DNA of 55,781 nt from Paenibacillus solanacearum (GCF_910593845.1 NZ_CAJVAS010000041.1:1-55781), one strand, 5' to 3'; numbered from the stretch's first letter, positions 7,576 through 15,835 are shown. Numbers and translations: made by a program. Notes: generated from the letters alone by a model not told the origin.

Positions 7576-7590
7576 CTAGTTAATAAACCG
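7546..7590. repeat. Unit junction J2
   Basis: The RHS-tip side ends ATACGTATCCT and the element side starts AGTTAATAAACCG, identical to J1 for 13 bases into the element. CT is at 7576-7577. Confidence 0.7.
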
Positions 7591-7608
7591 TTCCATATCC
7601 GATAAAAA

Positions 7609-7640
7609 GGGCGGAGACTGTTTGTTTACAATCGCCGCCC
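7609..7640 (-). terminator. Terminator after transposase B
   Basis: Minus-strand GGGCGGCGATTGT and ACAGTCTCCGCCC arms are followed by TTTTTATC. It lies between the transposase and junction J2, as in unit A. Confidence 0.65.
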
Positions 7641-7655
7641 GACTCTATGATTATA

Positions 7656-8891
7656 TCATGCCGCTTGGTTACTGGATACTACTGGAATTACGTATGCCGC
7701 CTTCGTTCGCATCAGGTAATGGATGACGTTCACCAGTTTCCGCATGATACAGACAATGGCTTGTTGCTTGGTCTTTCCTGCCGCCATCTTCTGTTCATAG
7801 TAGGCATGGAAGTATGGATTCCGTGGCTCTTTCTTGGTACGTGTAACGGCAATTTGCCGGATGGAAAGGGCTTTTATGATGTCATGAAGTTCCCTGTTGC
7901 CTTGCTTGCTCTTGTAATTCCTATGCTTGTTTCCTGAACCTACTGCGATGGGGGCGATTCCTGCGAATCGTGCCAACTTGTCAGGAGTAGCGAAGCGGTG
8001 TATATCTCCAATCTCTGCTACCAGTTCAGCGGCTGTAACCAATTCAATGCCTGTCATTGTTTCTAGTTGGAAGCCTAGCTGTTTCATCAGGCTTTCGATT
8101 TCCCTTTCAAGACGAGTCAATTCACGCTCGTAAAAGCGGATGTTACGGACAAGCCCTCTGACGATATAGTCACGACTGTTTTGGAAATCACGGCTCGTAT
8201 CGCCATCCTCGGCTATGAGCGTTAGAATCTGCTCTGCTTTCTTGGTCGATAAAGCATAATTACTCAGCTTTCGGAGATACGTTGCTAGTTCCTCCACCCC
8301 CACGCCTGACAATCGGGAAGGTGAAGGATATTTATGCCAAAACGCTAACGCCGTTTTACCGTCAACCTCGGAAAAGAACTTCTTGTAACTTGGGTAATGA
8401 TAGCCGAGTTGCTGATGAAGCCGCTTGACCATCCCTGACAGGCTTCTAGCTTGCCATTTCCGCTGTGTGACAAGCTGACTAATCGCCCAATACAGGTCAA
8501 TCGGCTTTGCATCCGGCAGATTCGGCAACTCGTCACGTAAAACCTTAGCCACACATTCCGCATCCCACGAGTCGGATTTCTGTATCGTGACGTGGCTCTT
8601 ACGTCTGTTATTTGCCAGTTTTGCATTGACTTCCTTCACCCAACAGCCTTTCTCGGTCAGGTAGACTGCTAATGCTCTACCGAAGCCGCCCACATCTTCT
8701 AAGCCATACACAGCGGACATACCCTTTTTCGTGTACTTCTTGACTTCCTTCTCAAGCTGTGGGAACGCTGTTGGCTTGTTATCGAACTTGATTTCGCTTA
8801 ACTTCTGATTCCAACAGTCGATAATGACCGCTGTATGATGCTGTTTGTGAAGGTCTACCCCCACATAAACTAATTTATCCGGCTGTTTCAT
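7656..8891 (-). CDS. IS110-family DEDD transposase, unit B (intact)
   Basis: The protein is 411 residues and starts at ATG 8891 with AGGGAG upstream. The catalytic DEDD set is visible as D13 (YVGVDLHK), E65 (YGLEDVGG), D107 and D110 (SDSWD). The Transposase_20 half keeps Ser319 in AVGSGNKHR, the second active site of this family. It is the last gene before junction J2. Transposases A and C differ from it at relatively few residues but at many synonymous bases. The upstream two-loop RNA region is the place where IS110-group elements encode their guide RNA. Confidence 0.93.
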   Translation of the reverse strand: MKQPDKLVYVGVDLHKQHHTAVIIDCWNQKLSEIKFDNKPTAFPQLEKEVKKYTKKGMSAVYGLEDVGGFGRALAVYLTEKGCWVKEVNAKLANNRRKSHVTIQKSDSWDAECVAKVLRDELPNLPDAKPIDLYWAISQLVTQRKWQARSLSGMVKRLHQQLGYHYPSYKKFFSEVDGKTALAFWHKYPSPSRLSGVGVEELATYLRKLSNYALSTKKAEQILTLIAEDGDTSRDFQNSRDYIVRGLVRNIRFYERELTRLEREIESLMKQLGFQLETMTGIELVTAAELVAEIGDIHRFATPDKLARFAGIAPIAVGSGNKHRNYKSKQGNRELHDIIKALSIRQIAVTRTKKEPRNPYFHAYYEQKMAAGKTKQQAIVCIMRKLVNVIHYLMRTKAAYVIPVVSSNQAA

Positions 8892-8924
8892 GCTTGTTTC
8901 ACTCCCTGTTGTCGTTAGAATTGA

Positions 8925-9110
8925 ATGGTTACTGATGAGTTAGAACTGCATCCTGACTGCAAGTGGACAAGCCACAACGATACGTAAGCAAATCTCTAAC
9001 CCATGAGTAACCACCCACAATACGGATGGTTGGAACGTTGGCCGTGAAATAAGTTTGCATCCTCAGTTCGAGCGGACGAGCCGCAAAGACACGTTAGCAA
9101 AATCTCATTT
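8925..9110 (-). ncRNA. Candidate bridge-like RNA, unit B
   Basis: Loop 1 (about 9103-9057) is nearly identical to unit A (GCTAACGT...CTTTGCGGCTCGTCCGC...GAACTGAGGATGCA). Loop 2 (about 8990-8945) has the inner hairpin GTGG/CCAC, with both strands changed relative to loop 1 so that pairing is kept. The 5' side of loop 2 carries TACGTATC, identical to the left half of the RHS target, and the 3' side carries TCAGGAT, complementary to the core and right edge. Expression is not known. Confidence 0.5.
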
Positions 9111-9129
9111 CCGTCACGTTCCGGCAGGA

Positions 9130-9375
9130 TTACCGCTTGTACTTACTTGCTTCAATGGCTTGCTCAAGGTTGACATGGAGCAGTTTGGTTCTGAAATCCA
9201 ATTCCATTCGATGAATAAAGTTTATGATGTCCTCAACCGTTAGCAGGTGCATCGAAGTTCCTTGTTGACGAACCGTATTCATGATGGTGCACAAAACTTC
9301 TTCGCACGTTTGAATCTGTAGCATAAACTGCAATTCTTCCCCTAATAAGGCTTTTTGCTTGGCTGTTTCCTCCAC
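9130..9375 (-). CDS. Small helical protein linked to the serine recombinase, unit B
   Basis: This 81-residue protein starts at GTG 9375, chosen because GAGGGGG lies seven bases upstream and because the longer in-frame extension only overlaps the recombinase. It is homologous to the unit A and C proteins over FMLQIQTCE...LLTVEDIINFIHRMELDFRTKLLHVNLEQA. It is all-helical and charged, with an isolated Cys. It is likely translated from the recombinase mRNA; its function is unknown. Confidence 0.7.
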   Translation of the reverse strand: MEETAKQKALLGEELQFMLQIQTCEEVLCTIMNTVRQQGTSMHLLTVEDIINFIHRMELDFRTKLLHVNLEQAIEASKYKR

Positions 9376-9391
9376 GTTGCCGCCCCCTCGA

Positions 9392-10168
9392 TTAAATAAT
9401 CGCTTGGTGTAGCCCATCGGCTTTAATGTCGCCGTAGAGGTACAGACCTTGATAAAATTCTTTGCGGTCAAGGATTCGCTTGACCTGCACTTTCGTAAAC
9501 TTCTTGCCTTGAGCCGTAGTAAAGCGGTCATAGTTCATCTGATACGCCATCTGCGACAATGACCAGTCAGGGAACAATTCCTTTAATTCAAATACTCGCT
9601 GTACCGCTTGGGCTTCATCGAGATTGATTTCGATAGCTTTCTGACCTTTCTTGGCTTTGTATCCATATGCCGCCCGACCTCCGGCATAGCCGCCCTGTTG
9701 AGCCTTCTTATTGCGTCCTCGGCTCAGTTTCATGCTAATTTCGAGCCGTTGGTAAGCATCAAGCAGTTCCATCAGTCCGTTAATCAGAAAATCACTTGGG
9801 TCTTTCTTGTAGATGCTGTATGTAGGCTGTTCGATGCTTTTCACATCCACGCCATGCTTCTTGAACTCCCGATGCACAAGCACCTTTACGATGTCAGACC
9901 GCCATAAACGGCTTGTATTGAGTACGACAACTGCATCAATGGTATGAGCAGACAGGTCGGCTAACATGCTCTGAAAGCCGATTCTGTCCACTTCAAGAGT
10001 ATCCTCATCGACCTTCGCCCCACTGATTCCCTCGTCTGTAAATACATGCAATAAGTTCCATCCCTGCCGCTCACAATACAAATGGATTTCGTCTTGTTGG
10101 TAAGATAAACTGTATCCGTCTTTGGCTTGCCCTTGCGTCGATACTCTGACATATCCGATGACATTCAT
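9392..10168 (-). CDS. Serine recombinase, unit B
   Basis: The 258-residue protein has the resolvase domain with YVRVST (Ser10), LNTSRLWRSD and GLMELLDAYQRLEISMKLSRGR, then the short Recombinase domain ending VQVKRILDRKEFYQGLYLYG. ATG 10168 has GGGGGAGG upstream. It has the same truncated architecture as in units A and C (no zinc ribbon). The promoter TTGCTT / TATAAT (10260-10232) has the putative operator GTGACGCTGTAACGTCA as its whole spacer. Confidence 0.87.
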   Translation of the reverse strand: MNVIGYVRVSTQGQAKDGYSLSYQQDEIHLYCERQGWNLLHVFTDEGISGAKVDEDTLEVDRIGFQSMLADLSAHTIDAVVVLNTSRLWRSDIVKVLVHREFKKHGVDVKSIEQPTYSIYKKDPSDFLINGLMELLDAYQRLEISMKLSRGRNKKAQQGGYAGGRAAYGYKAKKGQKAIEINLDEAQAVQRVFELKELFPDWSLSQMAYQMNYDRFTTAQGKKFTKVQVKRILDRKEFYQGLYLYGDIKADGLHQAII

Positions 10169-10204
10169 TCTGTTTCCTCCCCCACCGTTACAATAATCAC
10201 AATT

Positions 10205-10260
10205 TCCGTTACGTTACAACGTCACACAACCATTATATGACGTTACAGCGTCACAAGCAA
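10205..10260 (-). promoter_or_regulatory. Recombinase B promoter with operator in the spacer
   Basis: The -35 is TTGCTT (10260-10255), the spacer is 17 bases and the -10 is TATAAT (10237-10232). GACGTTACAGCGTCAC (10239-10254) fills the spacer, and a second copy, ACGTTACAACGTCAC (10211-10225), covers the transcript start. The operator sequence is unrelated to that in unit A, but it sits in exactly the same place. Confidence 0.75.
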
Positions 10261-10318
10261 TGTGTTTTTTCGTTAATCATGATATATTGTTAAATATACC
10301 GATGGGGGAAAATAAGAT

Positions 10319-10525
10319 ATGAGAATCAAGATTAGATTGCAGGAACTCTTGGACGAGCGGAATATTTCTCAACGTCAGCTTGCACTTATGGTCGATATGC
10401 GTCCCGGTACGATAAATGCCCTTTGCAGGGGGACAACGGATAGAATTTATATCAGTACCCTTGAGCAAATATGTAAAGCACTGAACATACATATCCATGA
10501 TTTGATTGACATGGAGGACGAATAA
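10319..10525 (+). CDS. XRE/Cro-type repressor, unit B
   Basis: This 68-residue protein, RIKIRLQELLDERNISQRQLALMVDMRPGTINALC, is clearly homologous to XRE A but has different recognition-helix residues, matching the different operator sequence. ATG 10319 is preceded by GATGGGGG. It is divergent from the recombinase and its stop lies two bases from the end of the converging Rep B gene. It probably represses the recombinase. Confidence 0.85.
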   Translation: MRIKIRLQELLDERNISQRQLALMVDMRPGTINALCRGTTDRIYISTLEQICKALNIHIHDLIDMEDE

Positions 10526-10527
10526 CC

Positions 10528-11376
10528 TTACTGTGCTATTGCCGTTTTGGTAATCAAGCCGCCCAAAACTGAGCAGGGAATTGTTACTACATCCTCCCAC
10601 TGTTCCGCCGCTGTAATGTCGAAATCAAGAGTAGGGCTTTTTCGCATAATTTTCTCAATCTCTCTGCGGTAATATCCCGTAACTTCTCTTTGCTCCAGTT
10701 CACCAGTCATCAGCCCTCGAACTCGTTGCAGATGTTTTGGCTTCAATTGTTCCGGCTCAGTTACATGAGAGCATAGATAAAGCCTGTTGAATTGGGGCGG
10801 AAACTGGACAAGCCTATTCATAGGTATCTTGTCATCCGGCTTATACACGATTTCAAACCTCGTTAGTTCCCCTTGAATACTTACTCCATGCCGTTGCGAC
10901 AGTTCTTGTTTTTTGTCATATACCCTGCAATATCCGGCAACTTGCCTTTGATGTCGCTTGTTAGAGTAAAACGTTCCTAATTTCTTTCGCATATTCCGCC
11001 CAGTCAGTGACAGCACGAACAATTCCGCTAAGGGCAAAGGAATATCAAACGCTACATCCGACCTTACGAATTGTACCTCTTCGGCGTTATCGACAATTTG
11101 GGACAACCACGAACGAAAATAGACAAGAGAATCAGGATGACATTCGATTCGGAGCGTATGCTTCCTTGACATTCGAGCGTAGACCAATTGATAGGAGATG
11201 TATACCCAATACTTCCCTTCTCTGACTCGAACACGATATTTGAACCCCTTATCTTTGACGTAAAAAGCAGCATTGTAATAGTCACATAACCACTGGCGGA
11301 GCGGATTAAAGAAACTCCAATATACGTTGGTAAAATCGACTACAATGCGGTCTATTGAAACCTTGACTCCTTCCAT
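10528..11376 (-). CDS. Replication initiation factor-like protein, unit B
   Basis: This 282-residue protein starts at ATG 11376 (GGGGG six bases upstream); an upstream in-frame extension of 19 residues lacks a ribosome site. VSIDRIVVDFTN near the start, FVRSDVAFDIP, YDKKQEL and TRFEIVYKP resemble the Rep_trans/replication initiation factor superfamily, which nicks DNA for rolling-circle replication or transfer. It is not similar to Rep A or Rep C, yet occupies the same slot. The active tyrosine was not assigned. The family call is moderate; a replication role is inferred from the motif pattern and context. Confidence 0.6.
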   Translation of the reverse strand: MEGVKVSIDRIVVDFTNVYWSFFNPLRQWLCDYYNAAFYVKDKGFKYRVRVREGKYWVYISYQLVYARMSRKHTLRIECHPDSLVYFRSWLSQIVDNAEEVQFVRSDVAFDIPLPLAELFVLSLTGRNMRKKLGTFYSNKRHQRQVAGYCRVYDKKQELSQRHGVSIQGELTRFEIVYKPDDKIPMNRLVQFPPQFNRLYLCSHVTEPEQLKPKHLQRVRGLMTGELEQREVTGYYRREIEKIMRKSPTLDFDITAAEQWEDVVTIPCSVLGGLITKTAIAQ

Positions 11377-11433
11377 GTTCAGCCCCCAACCGGAAATTTT
11401 TTTAACGAATTTCCGTCTATTATTAGAGGGCAA

Positions 11434-11903
11434 GGCGGCTAGCCTGATACGTTTCCTTACCTGTATATGTCAACTGCTCGTCAGCAGATTCTCTTTACAC
11501 CGTATCCATCGTTGCAATCCCTAGATAAGTTGCGGATAAAATCAAATACTTTTTATTGACGGCCTTCTACTATGAATGGTCGGGGTAAGTAGCCATGAAG
11601 TTGCGTGTTACACCTTCTATTTCGCATATTTCTTTTTTTTCAGAAAACAGCGATAAAGCGAAGCTAAGGAAATTGGGCTTCAATATGATAGCATCTGATG
11701 ATTTTACTATTGTTTTGGTCGGGTAGGTTTCATCAGTTAGGGTATAATCTTCAACAGCTACTGTGTGCGTACACTTGCTTTGGGGAAACTTTGGTACGTG
11801 GCTTACAAGGGTTAACTTTATTCAAACAAGAAATAGTAATTCATTCGGCACCGGTGTATGGTCTTAATAAAGCCGCCGCCGCGGCGAAACATAAAAAAGA
11901 AAA
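11434..11903. other. Gene-free region of unit B
   Basis: About 470 bases lie between Rep B and the terminator of immunity 3. The only longer frame (plus strand, 11698-11976) has no ribosome site and runs through the terminator hairpin. A purine-rich T/A run at 11630-11640 and a GCCGCCGCCGCGGCG palindromic stretch near 11872 are visible. It is a candidate location for the Rep B origin, without a specific motif I can name. Confidence 0.5.
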
Positions 11904-11932
11904 CCACAACGCAAGGATTAGTCGCATTGTGG
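11904..11932 (-). terminator. Post-immunity hairpin terminator, unit B
   Basis: Minus-strand arms CCACAATGCG and GCGTTGTGG are followed by TTTTCTTTTTT, the third copy of the conserved hairpin. Confidence 0.65.
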
Positions 11933-11941
11933 CTACTTCAA

Positions 11942-12385
11942 TTAAAGCTGATATAATTTGTTCAGTAATTCTGTAAATGTGTTGCAAATAAATGACGTTG
12001 CTTGATTACGATCTTCATAAGCGATTTCATGATCCCAAAATACTACCGCTGGTTCTTTTGAGTTCTTTGAATAATCAAAACAAATTAAGTTGCCAAATGG
12101 GTCATTGGCTATTGGGACAAGATTCTTTTGTAATCTGTCCTTTACATCTTCATAAACCTTTAGTATATATATCGATCTTTCCGAGTTAAAACTTAATAAA
12201 TAATTAAAAACCGATTCTTCGTGATCGTAGAAATCGAAACAATCAAGATTTGGATGTCCCCCACTATATTTTTTTACAACTGAAACGTAATCTTCGGGAA
12301 ATCTGCATCCAAGATATTTTTCTACCACGTAAATTTGATTAATATCTAAAGCTTGATCATAAAAGTCCCATTCAATACTTGCCAC
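11942..12385 (-). CDS. SUKH (SMI1/KNR4) family immunity protein 3
   Basis: The 147-residue protein starts at GTG 12385, four bases after the toxin 3 stop, with GAGGGG upstream. Longer frames would overlap the toxin. YLGCRFPEDYVSVVKKYSGG, LVPIANDPFGNLICFDYS and PAVVFWDHE are the characteristic SUKH-1 blocks. SUKH proteins are well-known immunity proteins for nuclease toxins, which agrees with the HNH-like toxin upstream. It is cytoplasmic and followed by the conserved terminator. Confidence 0.9.
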   Translation of the reverse strand: MASIEWDFYDQALDINQIYVVEKYLGCRFPEDYVSVVKKYSGGHPNLDCFDFYDHEESVFNYLLSFNSERSIYILKVYEDVKDRLQKNLVPIANDPFGNLICFDYSKNSKEPAVVFWDHEIAYEDRNQATSFICNTFTELLNKLYQL

Positions 12386-12389
12386 TCTT

Positions 12390-13133
12390 TTATTCCCCTC
12401 TCCCACTACGTATTTTTCTTCCTCCGCCCCAAATACTTCTTCCGCCAGTATGACCAGTTTTTGCATGAATAGCGGAGTCTACTAATTGCATTCTACCAGT
12501 GTCTTGATGATGGTGCCAAGTATAACCTTCAGGAGTTATACCCCTGCTTATTTGTTCCAATTGTAGCTTTGTGAACTGCTTTGCTATCTCAGGATTATTC
12601 ATAACTTCATTTGCTAGTGATTTAGTAGCTGTTCTAAATTGAGTTGCATCACTTGACTTCAATTGATCCTCAGGCAGGTGGGTATCAAACCTTGAGTCAA
12701 ACTTTGGAAATCCATTGGAATCAAACGCTACTCCAGTTACTGGATGCACTTTCCCTGCTAGGCTTGAGTTTCGGACTGCTAGTGTTGCTCCAAGAAAAAC
12801 ACCATAATCATCATACTGAAAACGTGCAACGTCGCCTTCATCACAATAAGTATAACTACATGGATTTGACCTGATTGCCTCTATTTGACTTGCGGCATTA
12901 AGGGCTGTTTCTTGGCCACCATAAGTCACATCATCTTTTAATGAAGCTACTAACAGTCTATTTTCAGCGTTTAACAAATGGTCGTATTCTCCATCGGGAT
13001 GACTACTAACTTCACAGTAATCCATTCCCTTTGCACAATGCCCACTAGGATCAGTATACCTCAACGGATTATTATGCACATACGTATAAAGGTTCAAACT
13101 CAGCGGATTCGTAATATCCCCTTCATACGTATC
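12390..13133 (-). pseudogene. Displaced RHS toxin tip 3 (HNH/WHH-type nuclease)
   Basis: The frame is open for 247 residues from DTYEGDITNPLSLNLYTYVHNNPLRY; TAG at 13136-13134 precedes it in frame. The C-terminus has GYTWHHHQDTGRMQLVDS, HAKTGHTGG and a glycine-rich end, the pattern of the HNH/endonuclease VII-like WHH/LHH toxins found at RHS and CDI protein ends. Its partner is a SUKH protein. No start or ribosome site lies at the boundary (first possible start TTG 13097), so the tip is probably silent here but coding-intact. Confidence 0.85.
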
Positions 13134-13146
13134 CTAGTTAATAAAG
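13104..13146. repeat. Unit junction J3
   Basis: The tip side ends ATACGTATCCT and the element side starts AGTTAATAAAGCC. Only the first ten element bases match J1 and J2, which narrows the conserved end. CT is at 13134-13135. Confidence 0.7.
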
Positions 13147-13204
13147 CCTTACTTACCGGGAATATAGGCGGCAGATTCTTCCTCCACAGCCTTTCCCCAG
13201 TATA

Positions 13205-14446
13205 TCATCCAGCGTCCATTTCCGGCACTGTCGGTATCACATACGCTGCTTTCGTCCGCATCAGGTAATGGACGACATTCACCAACTTCCGCATGATACA
13301 AACGATGGCTTGCTGCTTCGTCTTTCCTTCCGCCATCCTTCGCTCGTAGTACGCATGGAAGTACGGGTTGCGCGGCTCCTTCTTCGTTCTCGTCACCGCG
13401 ATCTGCCGAATAGCCAGCGCCTTCAGAATGTCGTGAAGCTCGCGATTCCCTTGCTTGCTCTTGTAGTTGCGGTGCTTGTTTCCCGAACCTACCGCTATCG
13501 GCGCTACTCCCGCGAATCTCGCCAGCTTATCCGGCGTAGCGAAACGATGGATATCGCCGATCTCCGCTACCAGTTCCGCAGCCGTTACCAAGTCGATTCC
13601 CGTCATCGTCTCCAACTGAAAGCCAAGCTGCTTCATTAGACCTGCGATCTCCTGTTCAATTCGGTTCAGTTCACGCCCATAGAAGCGAATATTTCGCACA
13701 AGACCTTTCACGATAAAATCACGCTTCTCCTGAAAGTCGCGTGTCGTATCGCCATCCTCCGCGATCAGCATCAGCATCTGCTCCGCTTTCTTCGTCGAGA
13801 GCGCATAGTTGCTCAGCTTCCGCAGGAACATCGCCAGTTCATCCACCATCACACCATCTAGGTGGACGGGCGAAGGATACTTATGCCAGAAGGCCAACGC
13901 CGTCTTCCCGTCGATTTCGGAAAAGAACTTCTTGTAGCTGGGGTAATGGTAGCCGAGTTGCTGGTGCAGCCGCTTCACCATGCCAGACAAGCTCTTAGCC
14001 TGCCATTTCCGCTGGGTGACGAGCTGGCTAATCGCCCAGTACAGGTCAATTGGCTTTGCGTCAGGCAGATTCGGCAGTTCATCCCGCAGCACCTTCGCCA
14101 CGCATTCTGCATCCCAGCTATCGGATTTCTGTACTGTGACGTGACTCTTACGGCGGTTATTCGCCAGCTTCGCGTTGACTTCCTTTACCCGGCAGCCGCT
14201 TTCGGTTAGGTACACCGCCAACGCTCTGCCGAATCCGCCTACGTCTTCCAGACCGTATACGACAGACATGCCCCTTTTCGTGTGCTTCTTCACTTCCTTC
14301 AACAGCAGGGGAAAGGCGGACGGCTTGTTGTCGAACCGGATTTCGCCCAGTTTCTTATTCCAGCAGTCGATCATCACGGCGGTATGATGCTGCTTGTGCA
14401 GGTCTACGCCTACGTAAATCAATTTTTCGGGTTGGATCATCTTCAC
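13205..14446 (-). CDS. IS110-family DEDD transposase, unit C
   Basis: The 413-residue protein starts at ATG 14446 (or ATG 14440) with AAGGAG upstream. The DEDD residues (YVGVDLHK, YGLEDVGG, SDSWD) and the serine of AVGSGNKHR are all kept. Protein sequence is close to units A and B, but codons are much more GC-rich, indicating long separate histories. It ends about 70 bases from junction J3; unlike A and B, no clear terminator hairpin follows. Confidence 0.93.
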   Translation of the reverse strand: MKMIQPEKLIYVGVDLHKQHHTAVMIDCWNKKLGEIRFDNKPSAFPLLLKEVKKHTKRGMSVVYGLEDVGGFGRALAVYLTESGCRVKEVNAKLANNRRKSHVTVQKSDSWDAECVAKVLRDELPNLPDAKPIDLYWAISQLVTQRKWQAKSLSGMVKRLHQQLGYHYPSYKKFFSEIDGKTALAFWHKYPSPVHLDGVMVDELAMFLRKLSNYALSTKKAEQMLMLIAEDGDTTRDFQEKRDFIVKGLVRNIRFYGRELNRIEQEIAGLMKQLGFQLETMTGIDLVTAAELVAEIGDIHRFATPDKLARFAGVAPIAVGSGNKHRNYKSKQGNRELHDILKALAIRQIAVTRTKKEPRNPYFHAYYERRMAEGKTKQQAIVCIMRKLVNVVHYLMRTKAAYVIPTVPEMDAG

Positions 14447-14469
14447 TTCGCTCCTTCACAGGGATGGGA

Positions 14470-14640
14470 CAACTACGCACAGGCTGGAGAGGCATCCTGC
14501 GAACAAGCGGGCAGAATACATAACACGTAAACTAACCTCCAGTCCATGAGTATCCGTCCCATCAGACGGCTTGAAACCATGATAAATGAGCTTGCATCCT
14601 CAGTTCGAGCGGACGAGCCGCAAAGACACGCTAGCAAATT
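14470..14640 (-). ncRNA. Candidate bridge-like RNA, unit C
   Basis: Loop 1 (about 14636-14590) keeps CTTTGCGGCTCGTCCGCTCG and AACTGAGGATGCA exactly, despite the different base composition of the surrounding genes. Loop 2 (about 14540-14488) is strongly diverged (inner stem CTGC/GCAG, AGGATGC kept). A constant loop 1 with a variable loop 2 is what would be expected if loop 1 reads the shared element end and loop 2 the target. Confidence 0.45.
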
Positions 14641-14660
14641 CTCATTCCCTCACGTTTCCA

Positions 14661-14924
14661 TCAGTCAGCTTTCGGTTTGTTCGGTTTCAGCCCATAGGCA
14701 AGGTATGCCTTCTCCAGTCGCACATGAAGCAGTTCCAACCTTACAGCATCTTCCAATTGATGAATGGCAATTAATACATTCTCCACCGCCAACTTATCGA
14801 ATCGCTCCCCATAGCGGTAAATATGGTCGAATATCGCGTATTGGCACGATTCCAACGTATCCAGTTGCTCATCGTATCGGTCTTCCTGCTCGACACAGCG
14901 GTTATAGTGCTCCATCTCCTCCAT
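14661..14924 (-). CDS. Small helical protein linked to the serine recombinase, unit C
   Basis: The 87-residue protein starts at ATG 14924, 12 bases after the recombinase stop, with GGCGGTGGCGG in between. It is the third member of the family: LAVENVLIAIHQLEDAVRLELLHVRLEKAYLAYG aligns with the A and B proteins, while the acidic N-terminus is unique. It is helical and has no known motif. Retention in all three units next to the recombinase supports a role in recombination. Confidence 0.7.
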   Translation of the reverse strand: MEEMEHYNRCVEQEDRYDEQLDTLESCQYAIFDHIYRYGERFDKLAVENVLIAIHQLEDAVRLELLHVRLEKAYLAYGLKPNKPKAD

Positions 14925-14936
14925 CCCGCCACCGCC

Positions 14937-15713
14937 TCACAAAATCGCTTCGTGCAGCCCGGCGGCCTTCACGTTTCCATAGCACACCATGCCTTCGTAT
15001 AGCTCTTTCCGGTCCAGGATTCGCTTGACCTGTACCTTCGTAAACCGCATGCCTTGCTGGGTCGTATACCCTTCAGCGTTCAGCCGCCGCGCCGTCTCCG
15101 CCAGCGTCAGGCCTGGGTTTCGTTCCCTTATCTCAAATAGCCGCTTCACAGCCGACGCCTGGATCGGGTTCACTTCGATCACTTTCCGTCCCTTCTTCGC
15201 CGTATAGCCGAACGCAGCGCGTCCTCCGGCATAGCCGCCTTGCTGCGCTTTCTTCATTCGTCCGCGTCCCAGCTTCAAGGCGATTTCTAACCGCTGGTAC
15301 TGATCGAGCAGTTCCATCAGCCCGTTAATCAGGAAATCGCTCGGGTCTTTCCGATGGATACTGTACGTCGGCTGCTCGATACTCTTCACATCCACGCCAT
15401 AGCGCTTCAACTCGCGGTGAACCAGCACTTTCACAATGTCACTACGCCATAAGCGGTTCGTGTTAAGCACGAGCACATAGCTCACACCACCATCCGGCAG
15501 TGCTTCGAGCATATCCCGGAAGCCTTCACGCTCGACTTCCAGCGCTTCTTCGTCTACCTCCGCGCCGCTAATCCCGGCATCCTCATACACATGCAACAAG
15601 TTCCAACCCTGTGCGGCGCAATACGCTTCAATCTCATCGCGCTGGTACGCGAGACTATAGCCTTCCTTCGCTTGTCCTTGCGTCGATACGCGAATATAAC
15701 CAATCACGTTCAA
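14937..15713 (-). CDS. Serine recombinase, unit C
   Basis: The 258-residue protein starts at TTG 15713 (GGGGGAG six bases upstream). It has YIRVST with Ser10, LNTNRLWRSD, GLMELLDQYQRLEIALKLGRGR and the short C-terminal VQVKRILDRKELYEG domain, homologous to the other two recombinases. Promoter TTGAAC / TATGAT (15835-15806, 18-base spacer) lies upstream. No divergent repressor gene exists here, so control may differ. Confidence 0.87.
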   Translation of the reverse strand: MNVIGYIRVSTQGQAKEGYSLAYQRDEIEAYCAAQGWNLLHVYEDAGISGAEVDEEALEVEREGFRDMLEALPDGGVSYVLVLNTNRLWRSDIVKVLVHRELKRYGVDVKSIEQPTYSIHRKDPSDFLINGLMELLDQYQRLEIALKLGRGRMKKAQQGGYAGGRAAFGYTAKKGRKVIEVNPIQASAVKRLFEIRERNPGLTLAETARRLNAEGYTTQQGMRFTKVQVKRILDRKELYEGMVCYGNVKAAGLHEAIL

Positions 15714-15772
15714 CAGTCACTCCCCCAATCGCAACGATAATTAAAATTACCGTAACCGAAGCCGAATTAAAG

Positions 15773-15835
15773 ATTACTAGTTTTTGGTAATTTTTGTTCG
15801 GAGCAATCATAGTACGCGTGTATGGGAGAGTTCAA
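15773..15835 (-). promoter_or_regulatory. Recombinase C promoter and operator-like palindrome
   Basis: TTGAAC (15835-15830) and TATGAT (15811-15806) are separated by 18 bases. ATTAC-N9-GTAAT (15773-15791) lies at the expected transcript start. In units A and B a repressor gene faces this promoter; here it is missing. Confidence 0.5.

Larger units (their letters stand above)
1595..7576 (-). mobile_element. Unit A: tip 2 + immunity 2 + IS110/recombinase/Rep module
   Basis: In gene direction the unit runs from the AG of the RHS boundary at 7576 through tip 2, immunity 2, terminator, long repeat, Rep A, XRE A, recombinase A, small helical protein A, structured RNA region and transposase A to the next AG at 1595. 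It is about 5.98 kb long. The boundaries are inferred from where RHS-tip homology and element sequence meet in three independent units. No RHS core lies between immunity 2 and the module, so the module alone cannot be an insertion between a core and its tip; the tip must have travelled with it. Most genes appear intact, but the transposase start codon is altered. Confidence 0.55.
7577..13134 (-). mobile_element. Unit B: tip 3 + immunity 3 + IS110/recombinase/Rep module
   Basis: This has the same gene order as unit A over about 5.56 kb: tip 3 (13133-12390), immunity 3, terminator, Rep B, XRE B, recombinase B, small helical protein B, structured RNA region, transposase B. All recombination genes look intact with good starts, so this is the unit most likely to be functional. 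The Rep gene differs in family from that of unit A, and the ~250-bp repeat after the terminator seen in units 1 and A is absent. Confidence 0.55.

Noticed and set aside
11698..11976. 92-codon plus-strand frame in unit B
   Set aside because: No ribosome site, and it runs through the conserved terminator hairpin and into the immunity gene.
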